DNA from: [Leptolyngbya] sp. PCC 7376
GTDB taxonomy: Bacteria; Cyanobacteriota; Cyanobacteriia; Cyanobacteriales; MRBY01
DNA length: 64,000 bases
Assembly: GCF_000316605.1 (NCBI RefSeq)
Contig: NC_019683.1
Span: 4,076,036 to 4,140,035 of the forward strand
Direction of reading: 5' to 3'
The notes under the pieces were generated by a model. That model ran no database searches. It was not told where the DNA came from and worked only from the letters and a program-made list of their open reading frames with translations. The position numbers were made by a program, and so were the translations under genes. Positions 32,930 through 41,286 of this stretch are shown piece by piece. The first letter of the stretch is position 1; each line of letters begins with the position of its first letter.

Positions 32930-33412
32930 ATGCCAATAGTCGATGACTTTGGGGTATGGGAAGGGTTAGGAACGGTGGTGCCAGCGTTTGATTGGCAGCT
33001 CTTCCCACTTTTCCCTTCCACTCCTAATGCTGCGTTTCGGGTGTTCTACATTGGCGACTTTGACCGGACTTGGTATCCTCCAGCATTTGTAAGGGGCGTT
33101 TATTTCTCTGGTTCTCAATACTTTTTCGATAGGAATTGGGTGAAGCTCTATCCCAAAAATGAGCCTGAGATTATTCAGATTCCTTATCCAGCAGATCTAC
33201 AGAGTGACCCTCTCCCCCAAAGGCAGATTGAGATTAAGTTAGCCCGTCGTTATCACTACGCGGATCTATCGGTAAATGGCTACACAGTAGAACTTTTTGA
33301 AAAGGTCAGTTCCAATGTTGTGTATCCCACTAGTCCTGCAACACCCGGTAATGTTCAAGGTGGCGGGAATAGTTCTGGAAATTCAAGTAATTATCCTCCC
33401 GGTCTTCTGTGA
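32930..33412 (+). CDS. Structural-module protein, 160 aa, left
   Basis: Strand-rich, aromatic (WQLFPLFPSTPNAAFRVFY) with a Gly/Ser/Asn-rich flexible end. Residues 40-100 differ more from the right copy (36292-36774) than the rest. A surface role in a particle is possible. Stop overlaps the next start (TGATG). Confidence 0.66.
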   Translation: MPIVDDFGVWEGLGTVVPAFDWQLFPLFPSTPNAAFRVFYIGDFDRTWYPPAFVRGVYFSGSQYFFDRNWVKLYPKNEPEIIQIPYPADLQSDPLPQRQIEIKLARRYHYADLSVNGYTVELFEKVSSNVVYPTSPATPGNVQGGGNSSGNSSNYPPGLL

Positions 33413-33840
33413 TGTTTGATTCGTTCGCGCTCAATCCAGATAGTTTTATTTCATCGAGTAAGTCTTTTGCTGCTTATGAACGACGACAGCAACTCTTAAA
33501 TCCACCAAGGGTACATGAGGGTTTTTTGGTACGAACGGCAAGTATCGCCCAAGGTCAGACCAAAGCGATTAGTTTTGCTGGGATACCCTTTGATTTTCGC
33601 TTGATGTCGGTGTGGGTATGGATGCCGGGGGCTACGGATAATGACGGCATTGAAATCTCGATTCTCTACAGTGGCATCGAGCAAACGAGGTTTGATTTAC
33701 GTCGTCAGGATGTGCCGTGGGAACCGCCTTTCAATATCTTGGGAGCGAACCACAGCATCAATATCAAACCTGACAGGGCGGTGGCATCTATCTCTCTGTT
33801 TATTCAACCTGCAAAATTATTAGATGTGGAGGGCGTGTGA
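33412..33840 (+). CDS. Structural-module protein, 142 aa, left
   Basis: A beta-rich protein (RVHEGFLVRTASIAQGQTKAI, RLMSVWVWMPGATDNDGIEIS) without known family. The ATG at 33412 overlaps the previous stop. A jelly-roll or tail-like fold cannot be told apart by eye. The right copy at 35864-36292 is more than 90 % identical. Confidence 0.66.
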   Translation: MFDSFALNPDSFISSSKSFAAYERRQQLLNPPRVHEGFLVRTASIAQGQTKAISFAGIPFDFRLMSVWVWMPGATDNDGIEISILYSGIEQTRFDLRRQDVPWEPPFNILGANHSINIKPDRAVASISLFIQPAKLLDVEGV

Positions 33841-34073
33841 TGGATACTAGCGACTTTTTAAGGGATTCGATCCTTGGATTAGAAAAAGATCTAAAGGAGA
33901 CTCAGCAAGAATGCCAACATTTGCGAGGTTCTGTGACTCAGCTCGATAAGCATCTGGCTATCCTTGAAACGAAGATCACCACCAAAGCGAAAAACCAATC
34001 GGCATGGATTGCTTTTTTTGTGGCTTTGGCGCTGCAAATCTCATCGATTCTCATCAGGAAAGGCTTAGAATAA
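33840..34073 (+). CDS. Coiled-coil plus membrane anchor, holin/XhlA-like, left
   Basis: The 77-residue protein has an N-terminal coiled coil (ILGLEKDLKETQQECQHL, then LDKHLAILETKI) and a C-terminal membrane segment (SAWIAFFVALALQISSIL). This is the plan of haemolysin XhlA, a helper of holins, so lysis or membrane anchoring is a fair guess. Last gene of the plus-strand half, overlapping the previous stop. The right copy (35631-35864) differs only near the end. Confidence 0.66.
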   Translation: MDTSDFLRDSILGLEKDLKETQQECQHLRGSVTQLDKHLAILETKITTKAKNQSAWIAFFVALALQISSILIRKGLE

Positions 34074-34093
34074 TCCCGAAATTGTTGTGCGGT

Positions 34094-34127
34094 AATCGCT
34101 CCTAAAGGCAATACTCTAGGAGCGATT
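34094..34127. terminator. Terminator between structural module and integrase
   Basis: AATCGCTCCTA (34094-34104) and TAGGAGCGATT (34117-34127) form a perfect 11-bp stem with T-rich ends on both sides. It lies between convergent genes and fits an intrinsic terminator for both. Confidence 0.78.
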
Positions 34128-34149
34128 TTAGAGATGCTTTTATCTCGGT

Positions 34150-35211
34150 TTAACTCTTGGAACCAAGCTGTTTCGCCAGCTGCATAACGTTCTCCTTATC
34201 GTAGTAGTGGTGATAATACTTGAAGTGATTTTGCAGACTATGACCCATCAATTTTGCCGCATCAATTGGTGATACATCAAAATCTTTGCACCGTTTAGCG
34301 TATGCATGACGAGGGACATAGGTTGGGAAAGGGATGGAATAGCGACGAAATTGAGTACTCACCCGTGCCCCTAGCGCTTCCCAATTTTTATTCTTCATTG
34401 CTACACCTCCTGGTGGAAACTCAGCATGCTCAAAATCAAACTCCTCCCCCCATTCCGAACGTAGTGGGGCAACATGGCGTGGTCCCGTCTTTCCGTTCGT
34501 TACATAGAGAATTGGACTATCACTAAAATCACAATAAAACCCCTCATGCGGTCTCAAACCATAGGTAATCAAAACTAAAACAAAATTTTTCCACCGCCCA
34601 CTGGGTATAGACTGAGCCACCTTGATGAGGGTCTCATCAGAGGGCAGCTTGCGACGCTGTCGGCTGGCATGAGAATAATTGCCTTTGTATCGTCCCAGCT
34701 CTACTTCAATCCCGGCCAATTCAGCCAACTGAGTCAATGCAACGGTTCCACGTTTACGCTGTCGAGTATCCGGCTTGATTGATAGCAACGTATCTACCAA
34801 GATCTTCTCCGTTATCGGCTTATGTAGAGGCAGCTTTTTGAATATCTGGTGATAATCACTGCGGTAAGTATTGCGAACTTGAGCGGTGTCAGCTCTGCGA
34901 TGGAAGTAGTCTTGCTTAAACCGAGCACACCACTCCTCACAGGTGAGAACTTCCTCATCGATATACAACGACCAATCAAACTCATTACAAGCGAGTAAGC
35001 CTGCCAATTTGATTGCTTCGCCTCGGGCGCGAATCAAGCCAGCAGGATTCGCAGGAAGCCCTAAAGAGATGCGTTGTTGATAAGGAACTGACTTTTTGGA
35101 CTTAAATTTGGGTGGCAACTTCGCTCTTAAGGAAAGCTTGCCACCTCTCATTTCCACTGTAATACCAAGGCTTAGAGCCTTTAGCTCGGCGTTAATTTGA
35201 GTCAAATTCAT
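34150..35211 (-). CDS. Tyrosine recombinase / integrase
   Basis: The 353-residue protein has the tyrosine recombinase catalytic set: Arg in YGLRPHE (about residue 220), H-R-type box in YVPRHAYAKR (about 300), His in LMGHS (about 322) and the Tyr in YHHYYDKE (about 337). It lies 128 bases from the tRNA, the usual place for an integrase that uses that tRNA as att. The start is directly preceded by two GGACTAAAT copies. The right element has no counterpart. Confidence 0.88.
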   Translation of the reverse strand: MNLTQINAELKALSLGITVEMRGGKLSLRAKLPPKFKSKKSVPYQQRISLGLPANPAGLIRARGEAIKLAGLLACNEFDWSLYIDEEVLTCEEWCARFKQDYFHRRADTAQVRNTYRSDYHQIFKKLPLHKPITEKILVDTLLSIKPDTRQRKRGTVALTQLAELAGIEVELGRYKGNYSHASRQRRKLPSDETLIKVAQSIPSGRWKNFVLVLITYGLRPHEGFYCDFSDSPILYVTNGKTGPRHVAPLRSEWGEEFDFEHAEFPPGGVAMKNKNWEALGARVSTQFRRYSIPFPTYVPRHAYAKRCKDFDVSPIDAAKLMGHSLQNHFKYYHHYYDKENVMQLAKQLGSKS

Positions 35212-35232
35212 GGACTAAATTTGGACTAAATC
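35212..35232. repeat. Double GGACTAAAT motif upstream of integrase
   Basis: Two direct copies of GGACTAAAT lie directly before the integrase start. Reverse-complement copies occur at 3395-3419, beside the second tRNA fragment. Candidate arm-type integrase sites or an autoregulatory operator. Confidence 0.42.
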
Positions 35233-35338
35233 AGACGTTCCAAGCAAGGGAATGTAAAATTATGTTGCCAATAGGATTCGAGAACGAGTGCTCACTATCC
35301 CACATTTAGTGTGACGCGAGAATTTATTCCACATATAG

Positions 35339-35412
35339 TGGCTCGAGGCAGATTTGAACTGCCGACCTTGGGCTTATGAGTCCCCTGCTCTAACCAACTG
35401 AGCTACCGAGCC
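35339..35412 (-). tRNA. tRNA with CAU anticodon (Met or Ile2), att site
   Basis: A 74-base cloverleaf on the minus strand: acceptor GGCTCGG / TCGAGCC, D arm GCTC / GAGC, T arm GGCAG-TTCAAAT-CTGCC, anticodon loop CTCATAA and discriminator A; CCA is not encoded. CAU is read by elongator Met tRNA or by lysidine-modified Ile2. The anticodon stem has mismatches at 27-43 (G-A) and 31-39 (A-G); the partial copies carry the same 3' half. Its 3' half is the att core of the left element. A sigma-70-like promoter lies upstream. Confidence 0.88.
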
Positions 35413-35453
35413 GTGTTTTTTTACTGGTTATATTCGTTTTTCAAACAGAACCA

Positions 35454-35482
35454 ATCGTAACCATTTCAAATAGGAATGTCAA
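35454..35482 (-). promoter_or_regulatory. Promoter of the tRNA gene
   Basis: On the minus strand TTGACA and TACGAT are separated by exactly 17 bases and the -10 ends about 41 bases before the tRNA. This shows that the DNA upstream of the tRNA is native and that the right element joins somewhere between about 35490 and 35630. A 60-residue frame across it (35441-35623) is not supported. Confidence 0.7.
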
Positions 35483-35630
35483 GTTTGTTTCCTTGATTAA
35501 TCCGAAACTGGGAAAATCACCTAGGACTTCTGTCCTCAGTTCCTTAATGAGAATGGAATCGTCATTGAGGCCACTGTGGTGTGATTGGCCATACAAAGAT
35601 ATCACGACGCGCTCTGGAAACAAGGAAAGA

Positions 35631-35864
35631 TTATTCCAGGGTATTTCTCACCAAAATCGAGGTGATTTGCAGCGCCAAAGCGACGAAGAAGGCAATCCAT
35701 GCTGATTGATTTTTCGCTTTGGTGGTGATCTTCGTTTCAAGGATGGCGAGATGCTTATCGAGTTGAGTGACAGAACCTCGCAAATGTTGGCATTCTTGCT
35801 GAGTCTCCTTTAGATCTTTTTCTAATCCAAGGATCGAATCCCTTAAAAAGTCGCTGGTATCCAT
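35631..35864 (-). CDS. Coiled-coil plus membrane anchor, right
   Basis: Inverted counterpart of 33840-34073, identical over the coiled coil and membrane segment, differing only in the last residues (ITSILVRNTLE against ISSILIRKGLE). Start ATG overlaps the previous stop. It is the last gene of its half; homology to the left element ends at its stop codon. Holin-helper-like plan as in the left copy. Confidence 0.66.
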   Translation of the reverse strand: MDTSDFLRDSILGLEKDLKETQQECQHLRGSVTQLDKHLAILETKITTKAKNQSAWIAFFVALALQITSILVRNTLE

Positions 35865-36292
35865 CACACGCCCTCCACATCTAATAACTTTGCTTGCTGA
35901 ATAAATAGGGATATAGATGCCACCGCCCGGTCAGGCTTGATATTGATGCTGTGGTTCGCTCCCAAGATATTGAATGGTGGTTCCCACGGCACATCTTGCT
36001 TTCTCAGGTCAAACCTCGTCTGCTCAATGCCACTGTAGAGAATCGAGATTTCAATGCCGTCATTATCCGTAGCCCCAGGCATCCAGACCCACACAGACAT
36101 CAAGCGAAAATCAAAGGGTATACCTGCAAACGATATTTCTTTCGTTTGACCTTGGGAGATCGCTCCAGTTCTCACCAGAAAACCCTCATGTACTCTCGGT
36201 GGGTTTAAAAGCTGCTGTTGCCTTTCATAGGCATCAAAGGATTTGCTCGATGAAATAAAACTATCTGGATTTAGGGCAAAAGAATCAAACAT
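35864..36292 (-). CDS. Structural-module protein, 142 aa, right
   Basis: Counterpart of 33412-33840 with a few substitutions, mostly near residues 20-50 (GAISQGQTKEI against ASIAQGQTKAI). Beta-rich, no family match. The ATG overlaps the stop of the 160-residue gene. Confidence 0.66.
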   Translation of the reverse strand: MFDSFALNPDSFISSSKSFDAYERQQQLLNPPRVHEGFLVRTGAISQGQTKEISFAGIPFDFRLMSVWVWMPGATDNDGIEISILYSGIEQTRFDLRKQDVPWEPPFNILGANHSINIKPDRAVASISLFIQQAKLLDVEGV

Positions 36293-36774
36293 CACAAGAG
36301 ACCGGGAGGATAATTACCGTTGCTTCCAGACCCAACGCCACCACCCTGAGAATTACCGGGTGTTGCAGGACTAGTGGGATAAACAACATTGGAACTAACT
36401 TTCTCGAATAGCTCGACGGTGTAACCATTCACTGAGAGATCCGCGTAGCGATAACGACGGGCTAACTTAATCTGGATTTGTCGCTGGGGTAATGGCTCAG
36501 CTTGTAAATCGGGTGGATAGGGAAGCTGAATAATCTCAGGCTCATCCTTCGGAAATACCTTCACCCAGTTGTTATCGAAGAAATAGCGTTGCCCTGAAAA
36601 GTACACACCCCTAAGAAATGCTGGTGGATAAAACGTCTTCGCAAAATCACCTGTATAGAAAATCCTAAACGCAGCATTAGGAGTAGAAGGGAAAAGCGGA
36701 AACAACTGCCAATCAAACGCTGGCACTACAGTCCCTAGCCCTTCCCACACCCCAAAGTCATCGACTATCGGCAT
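36292..36774 (-). CDS. Structural-module protein, 160 aa, right
   Basis: Counterpart of 32930-33412. The ends are identical but the middle differs at many positions (GDFAKTFYPPAFLRG against GDFDRTWYPPAFVRG), so this protein varies more than its neighbours. Flexible Gly/Ser/Asn end preserved in character. Confidence 0.66.
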   Translation of the reverse strand: MPIVDDFGVWEGLGTVVPAFDWQLFPLFPSTPNAAFRIFYTGDFAKTFYPPAFLRGVYFSGQRYFFDNNWVKVFPKDEPEIIQLPYPPDLQAEPLPQRQIQIKLARRYRYADLSVNGYTVELFEKVSSNVVYPTSPATPGNSQGGGVGSGSNGNYPPGLL

Positions 36775-36989
36775 TAGACCCCCGACGAATCAGGGAAATA
36801 TAAGTCTCCCTGTTCCATCATCACCTCAATAAATTCAGTCTGATTGGCAGGTTGCCACATGCCCGTCTCCAAATCCTGAATCAGTCCCACCTCACCATGG
36901 GCATCGTGAGATCTCCAGTTGGGAGGCGGTGGCATATTGGCCATGATGAACTCATATTCAGGATTACCGGGGGTCAATATCAGAGACAT
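36774..36989 (-). CDS. Small structural-module protein, 71 aa, right
   Basis: Counterpart of 32711-32923, starting MSLILTPGNPEYEFIMAN and differing at the last residues. Confirms the ATG choice in the left copy. Function unknown. Confidence 0.65.
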   Translation of the reverse strand: MSLILTPGNPEYEFIMANMPPPPNWRSHDAHGEVGLIQDLETGMWQPANQTEFIEVMMEQGDLYFPDSSGV

Positions 36990-36997
36990 CGTTTTGT

Positions 36998-37630
36998 TTA
37001 ACCAATCGTGCGATTTAACAGACTTTCGACATTAATCTCTTGGGGAGAGGTCAACGCCCAACCAGCAGAAGCCGCCGCCGCATCCAATGTCGCACCATCT
37101 ACCTTGGTGTTATCCACAAAACAGCGATAGGAGCCTTGACCGGGAATCAGAATTACCCCTTGGGCTGGCTTGGGGAAATCAGCACCAAACACTAAATCCG
37201 TCTCATCCGTCGCATCTTGAGCACCCACTGGGTTAACATCCACCTCCCCACCCGTATTCCGAGGTCGTCGCCAGGCATACTTCACACCGTTAAGGGTGAC
37301 GAATAACACCCGACTGAGAGTCGTCTGATTAAAGGTGGCCAGTTTGGGACGAGTAATCTGAAACCCATCCGCCTTCAGGGGCTTAATCTTGTCAGAGCTG
37401 CAAAAACTTCCTTCATGACCATCAGCCAAGCGCTTAGAGGCGCGGGCAGGCTTTGGTCTGTTAGGGGATAACACCGCATTGGTGACATTGAATTGAGCAG
37501 TGACATCGATCTGTCCAAACTCACTCTTCAGACTGTCCTTGAGCTTGGAATCAAACACATATTTCAGCGTGGTAGAGCCAATCACCAAACTGACCCAACG
37601 CCATGTACCGGAACCATATTCACGAGCCAT
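36998..37630 (-). CDS. Putative second structural protein, 210 aa, right
   Basis: Counterpart of 32059-32703 with five scattered changes and an end four residues shorter. Strand-rich, no signal peptide. The near identity contrasts with the diverged replication genes of the same element. Confidence 0.66.
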   Translation of the reverse strand: MAREYGSGTWRWVSLVIGSTTLKYVFDSKLKDSLKSEFGQIDVTAQFNVTNAVLSPNRPKPARASKRLADGHEGSFCSSDKIKPLKADGFQITRPKLATFNQTTLSRVLFVTLNGVKYAWRRPRNTGGEVDVNPVGAQDATDETDLVFGADFPKPAQGVILIPGQGSYRCFVDNTKVDGATLDAAAASAGWALTSPQEINVESLLNRTIG

Positions 37631-37685
37631 TATTTTTTACCTTTTACCTAGTTAATTGTTCTTCGTTACGAAAGAAGCGTTCGAC

Positions 37686-38465
37686 CTACGCAGTAACGAC
37701 ATTGACATCAAAGGTTTGAGTCGACTGATTCAGAGCCACTTGCACGGTATAAGACGTAGACATCTGCACAGTGGAAATCTTGTCTAACTCACCCGCCACC
37801 AATCCAGTGGTGGGATCTGTTGTTGCAGTGGCAGCAGCAGCAAGGGTAAAGGAAATAGAGTTCGCTTGAGTTGCCGCAGTAACCGCCGAAGCATTCGTCG
37901 CATCACGCACCACCACTAAATCAGCCATCGCTCGGTTCATTGCAGCAATCAAATCACGGTTATCATTACCCGCTGTAATTCCGGCTGGAGCAGAACCACC
38001 AAATGCAGAAAGGTCAGCGTAGGGAATCACAACACCCTCACCACTGATTGCCCCTTCCGCCGCAATATCAGCCGCCGCAGCGAAAATGTCTTGTACCGCA
38101 AACCCACCCACACCAGAATTAGCACCAGCAGCCGGGAGAGGAATTTGTCCAAAGGAAGCATCAGACAACTTAGACACATATTGATGCTGGAAGGTAAAGG
38201 TGATGTTATCCAACACATCAGAAGCAGAAGCCTTGGCGCGAGTCGCTAACAAACCCACCAAATTAGTCGAGTTTGCTGTGTAGTAATCAAACAGCGCATT
38301 ACTCATTGCCAAGAGTGCCTTGCCTTCTTTGGTGGCTTGGGATTCACCCGCCCCAAACTCACCCGCCACAACACCGGGTAGAACTGCAATCGGAAGAAAT
38401 AAACCAGCGGGTACACCATTACCCCCACCAGCCGCAACAGCATTATCGAAAAAAGTTAGAGACAT
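37686..38465 (-). CDS. Putative major structural protein, 259 aa, right
   Basis: Counterpart of 31221-32000 with two amino-acid differences (AAADIAAE, QSTQTF). Ala/Gly/Thr-rich, probably an abundant virion or coat protein. At the DNA level, changes are few and mostly silent. It heads the minus-strand half after the conserved divergent promoter region. Confidence 0.68.
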   Translation of the reverse strand: MSLTFFDNAVAAGGGNGVPAGLFLPIAVLPGVVAGEFGAGESQATKEGKALLAMSNALFDYYTANSTNLVGLLATRAKASASDVLDNITFTFQHQYVSKLSDASFGQIPLPAAGANSGVGGFAVQDIFAAAADIAAEGAISGEGVVIPYADLSAFGGSAPAGITAGNDNRDLIAAMNRAMADLVVVRDATNASAVTAATQANSISFTLAAAATATTDPTTGLVAGELDKISTVQMSTSYTVQVALNQSTQTFDVNVVTA

Positions 38466-38624
38466 TTCTGTAATCCAAAACGTTATAAGTTGACCTATAT
38501 CAATAGTAATAGTACAGATAAACTTATTTGGGTATAGCCAAACAAACCTGTCTTAGAAATAGACTTAACCCGCATCTAAGACAGGTAGTCAAATTACAAT
38601 GTTGACAAGCACATATTTTGAGCT
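38466..38624. promoter_or_regulatory. Divergent promoter region of structural module, right
   Basis: Carries the same 11-bp inverted repeat ACCTGTCTTAG (38546-38556) and CTAAGACAGGT (38576-38586) as the left region, with the same 19-bp spacer. Only a few bases differ over 159. Confidence 0.62.
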
Positions 38625-38837
38625 ATGAGTCAGATCTTTTTATGGCAGAAATTAAGCACTTGTTCACGGCGGGCAATGCTTAAAACAAAGAAGAAATATG
38701 GTCAACCTTATATTTACAACCCCAGACCAAGGCTTTTACTTCGACTATCCAGAGAAACAGGGATGAGTATGGATGAAATCTATAACCAGCTATTACGAGA
38801 GCGCGCAATTATGCATAAATTGCGAGGGGTAGCATGA
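38625..38837 (+). CDS. Small RHH-like regulator of structural module, right
   Basis: Identical in all 70 residues to the left copy (30849-31061). Its position beside the inverted repeat is also kept. The internal ATG giving a 53-residue product is again possible. It overlaps the next gene's start. Confidence 0.62.
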   Translation: MSQIFLWQKLSTCSRRAMLKTKKKYGQPYIYNPRPRLLLRLSRETGMSMDEIYNQLLRERAIMHKLRGVA

Positions 38838-39583
38838 CGAAGGTTTGCGACTGTGAAAATGCAGAAAAGGCTTATTTGATCATCAATCCTGATTCTCCTG
38901 ATAGACAGGAAATACTATCCCTTAATCCGCCTATTTGTCGTGAGATAAAAACGATATTATCCATTGATGGAGATGTGTTTATAGGGAGTCAGGCACTAGA
39001 CCCAAACAATCCCTACACAGTGGGCATATTTGAGCCAGAAGGGACGACGGGTGGTTGGGTTAAATGGTCGGTTTACTACTTTGGTTTGGCTATTGGTTAT
39101 GTTTACAAGCCAAAGCACGTCAATGTTGTGATTAATGGCAGATATCACATCTTTGGAGAGGGGAGTTGGGATGGTAGATACTGCCGTTTTGGGGCAGCGG
39201 CAGCGGCGGGTGGTACTTATCCCGGATATGGTCACTCAATGACAAATGCAGGGAGACCATACACCATCGAACCTGCGGGATTCATCCCAGACTGCACACC
39301 TGAAGTCTGTGGTCTAACCATCAATTACTTAGACGGTTCCACGTTTGATTATGGCGAAGTGCCTTGTGATGTTGATATCACCAAATTCGAGACATTAGAG
39401 ATTTCTGATAACAGTGGCATCTTAAAAACCATTGACCCCTATGGCGGGGAACCCCTCGCTTTTCAATGTGGAGATAGAGAATGCCCACCAGAGACTTGCT
39501 GCAATCCCTGTGCAGGGTCAGCGCTGAATTGCTGTTACGACGAGAACGGCAGATTAATCGATAGCTTTATTCGGAGAACATAG
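38834..39583 (+). CDS. Cys-rich protein with variable middle, 249 aa
   Basis: Shares with the 324-residue left protein only the first 38 residues and the Cys-rich last 75 or so (PETCCNPCAGSALNCCYD). The middle (about 40-175) is a different, shorter, glycine- and aromatic-rich domain (FGLAIGYVYKPKHVNVVI). This fits exchange of a recognition domain. Family unknown. Confidence 0.75.
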   Translation: MTKVCDCENAEKAYLIINPDSPDRQEILSLNPPICREIKTILSIDGDVFIGSQALDPNNPYTVGIFEPEGTTGGWVKWSVYYFGLAIGYVYKPKHVNVVINGRYHIFGEGSWDGRYCRFGAAAAAGGTYPGYGHSMTNAGRPYTIEPAGFIPDCTPEVCGLTINYLDGSTFDYGEVPCDVDITKFETLEISDNSGILKTIDPYGGEPLAFQCGDRECPPETCCNPCAGSALNCCYDENGRLIDSFIRRT

Positions 39584-39585
39584 AG

Positions 39586-41286
39586 ATGGGATGTCCAGAG
39601 CAGTTAGCGGTTAAGCAAGATTTCTATGATTTAGAATCACGACTGTTATCGCAGTTAGCAACGAAGCAACAGGCGAATGAAATCTTATCTAAGTTGGGAC
39701 GAGTAGAGACCGGAATAGACACCAGCATCCCCGGTGCCATTGCCAATATTTTCGATAGTCTGATTAGCTTGGTCAGAGCTCCAATGGTTGCAGCGATTGA
39801 GGGTGGTTTTGACCTTCTAGAGGCTGGTCTTGTGCAAGCAATAAAGTCATCAGAGAATGTCATCACCCAAAGCATTAAAAGTGGTGAAAATGTCGTTACT
39901 GCTGCCATAGAGGGGACAGAAAACGTCATTGTTAACGGCATTAATGGTGTGACCTCAATCGTCAAAGATGTCAGAGGCATCACTAAAAATATTGAGGGTA
40001 TCACTCAAAACATCGAGGGTATCACTCAAAACGTAGAAGACATTGCCACGGCTGGGTTTAACACGCTTGATAACCTGATTCGTTCCACTGAACGAGTAAT
40101 CCTTCAATCTCTTGCTACAGGTGAAAGACTGTGGATTGAGACGCTCGATGCAGCCAAGGAAATTGCCCCTTATCTAGAATCAATTATTACTAGCGCACAA
40201 GACTTTCTCAAGAACTTAATCAATCAATACTTCCAGACTTTAAGGTCTTTAATTCAGGCACTCCCAACAGACTTTCCAGACTTCAATTTTGATGATGCAA
40301 GCATCTTGGCAGCGATCCAAGGGGTTGATAGGAAGCTTGGTAGCTACCCATTAGCCTGCGGTGATAATCCACCGATTACAGGAACAAACACTGTAGCAGG
40401 GGCATTAGGAGCAATCATCTGTGGTGGCTCATCCACTACTGACATCGACAATGAAACTGATACTGACATCAGCAATCTATCCACCAGACAACTATTAGAG
40501 AAGATGGCTGATGCTATCGGGATTAATGAGTTTCCCGGTGAAGTACCAAAAACCTTGTTGAACTCTGGTGACAACCCCGAAAGAGCAGGCATAGAGAAAA
40601 TCCCTAATTTGGTGCAATTCATCCTCTGGATCGTGAAACAGATGGATGCCTTGATTGGAGAGTTTCCGTTCAAGATCAAGATTAAAGATGCTGATTTAGT
40701 CGCAGAAGGGAATCAAGAGTTAGAAGTCGAAGTCCAAAATATTGCCGAAGCCTTAGCCGATATTTATGGCTATGGACAATCATCATTAATCGTCCAGAAT
40801 GCCCAAACGAATATCATGCTGCGATTAGCGGCTGAAACTGTTTCCCTAAAGACTGCCACCTTAATCAACCAAGACTTAGCCATCGCGAATCAAGAGTTTA
40901 TGGGCTATCGCACCAAGCGAAAGAAACGTGATGCCCAAAGCGCGTTTAATATCGCCAAGGTTAACCCCAACAACGTTAAGTCTTTATCGCAGATATTACG
41001 GTCTGAAAGCTATAAATATCAGGGGTTTGAGTTTGATGATAGTGCCATCCTTTTAGAATATTTGCCGCGTTTTATGTACGCTGCCAGCATCATCAAATCG
41101 GCATTCTTACGCACTGATGAATCAGACATCGACAATATTCGAGATTTAGCCGATGAGACATTAGCTGATGCTGATAATGGCTGGAATAACTTTGTTAATG
41201 AGGTGAATAACCCGGATAGTTTCTTTAACCTCAATGAACCAGACAGACCCTTCATCCGTGACTTTAATGATGAGGATGCAGAGTAA
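39586..41286 (+). CDS. Long helical structural protein, 566 aa, right
   Basis: Same length as 28177-29877 with about 20 substitutions concentrated around residues 185-260. It keeps the short internal repeats (EGITQNI twice, followed by EGITQNV). The stop is next to the following ATG. Confidence 0.75.
   Translation: MGCPEQLAVKQDFYDLESRLLSQLATKQQANEILSKLGRVETGIDTSIPGAIANIFDSLISLVRAPMVAAIEGGFDLLEAGLVQAIKSSENVITQSIKSGENVVTAAIEGTENVIVNGINGVTSIVKDVRGITKNIEGITQNIEGITQNVEDIATAGFNTLDNLIRSTERVILQSLATGERLWIETLDAAKEIAPYLESIITSAQDFLKNLINQYFQTLRSLIQALPTDFPDFNFDDASILAAIQGVDRKLGSYPLACGDNPPITGTNTVAGALGAIICGGSSTTDIDNETDTDISNLSTRQLLEKMADAIGINEFPGEVPKTLLNSGDNPERAGIEKIPNLVQFILWIVKQMDALIGEFPFKIKIKDADLVAEGNQELEVEVQNIAEALADIYGYGQSSLIVQNAQTNIMLRLAAETVSLKTATLINQDLAIANQEFMGYRTKRKKRDAQSAFNIAKVNPNNVKSLSQILRSESYKYQGFEFDDSAILLEYLPRFMYAASIIKSAFLRTDESDIDNIRDLADETLADADNGWNNFVNEVNNPDSFFNLNEPDRPFIRDFNDEDAE

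Larger units (their letters stand above)
3491..35338. mobile_element. Left integrative, provirus-like element
   Basis: The region is bounded by a tRNA 3'-half fragment (3491-3531) and the intact tRNA (35339-35412), with a tyrosine integrase at the tRNA end. It contains a defence operon at the distal end and the core shared with the right element: regulator genes, FtsK/HerA ATPase, XRE repressor, early genes, primase-helicase, HNH protein and a structural-like module. Cargo differs from that of the right element. No known tail, portal or terminase gene was recognised, so the virus reading is inference. Confidence 0.72.

Noticed and set aside
35441-35705. Short frames between the tRNA and the right element
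   Set aside because: They overlap the tRNA promoter and have no family resemblance. No integrase remnant was found there either.
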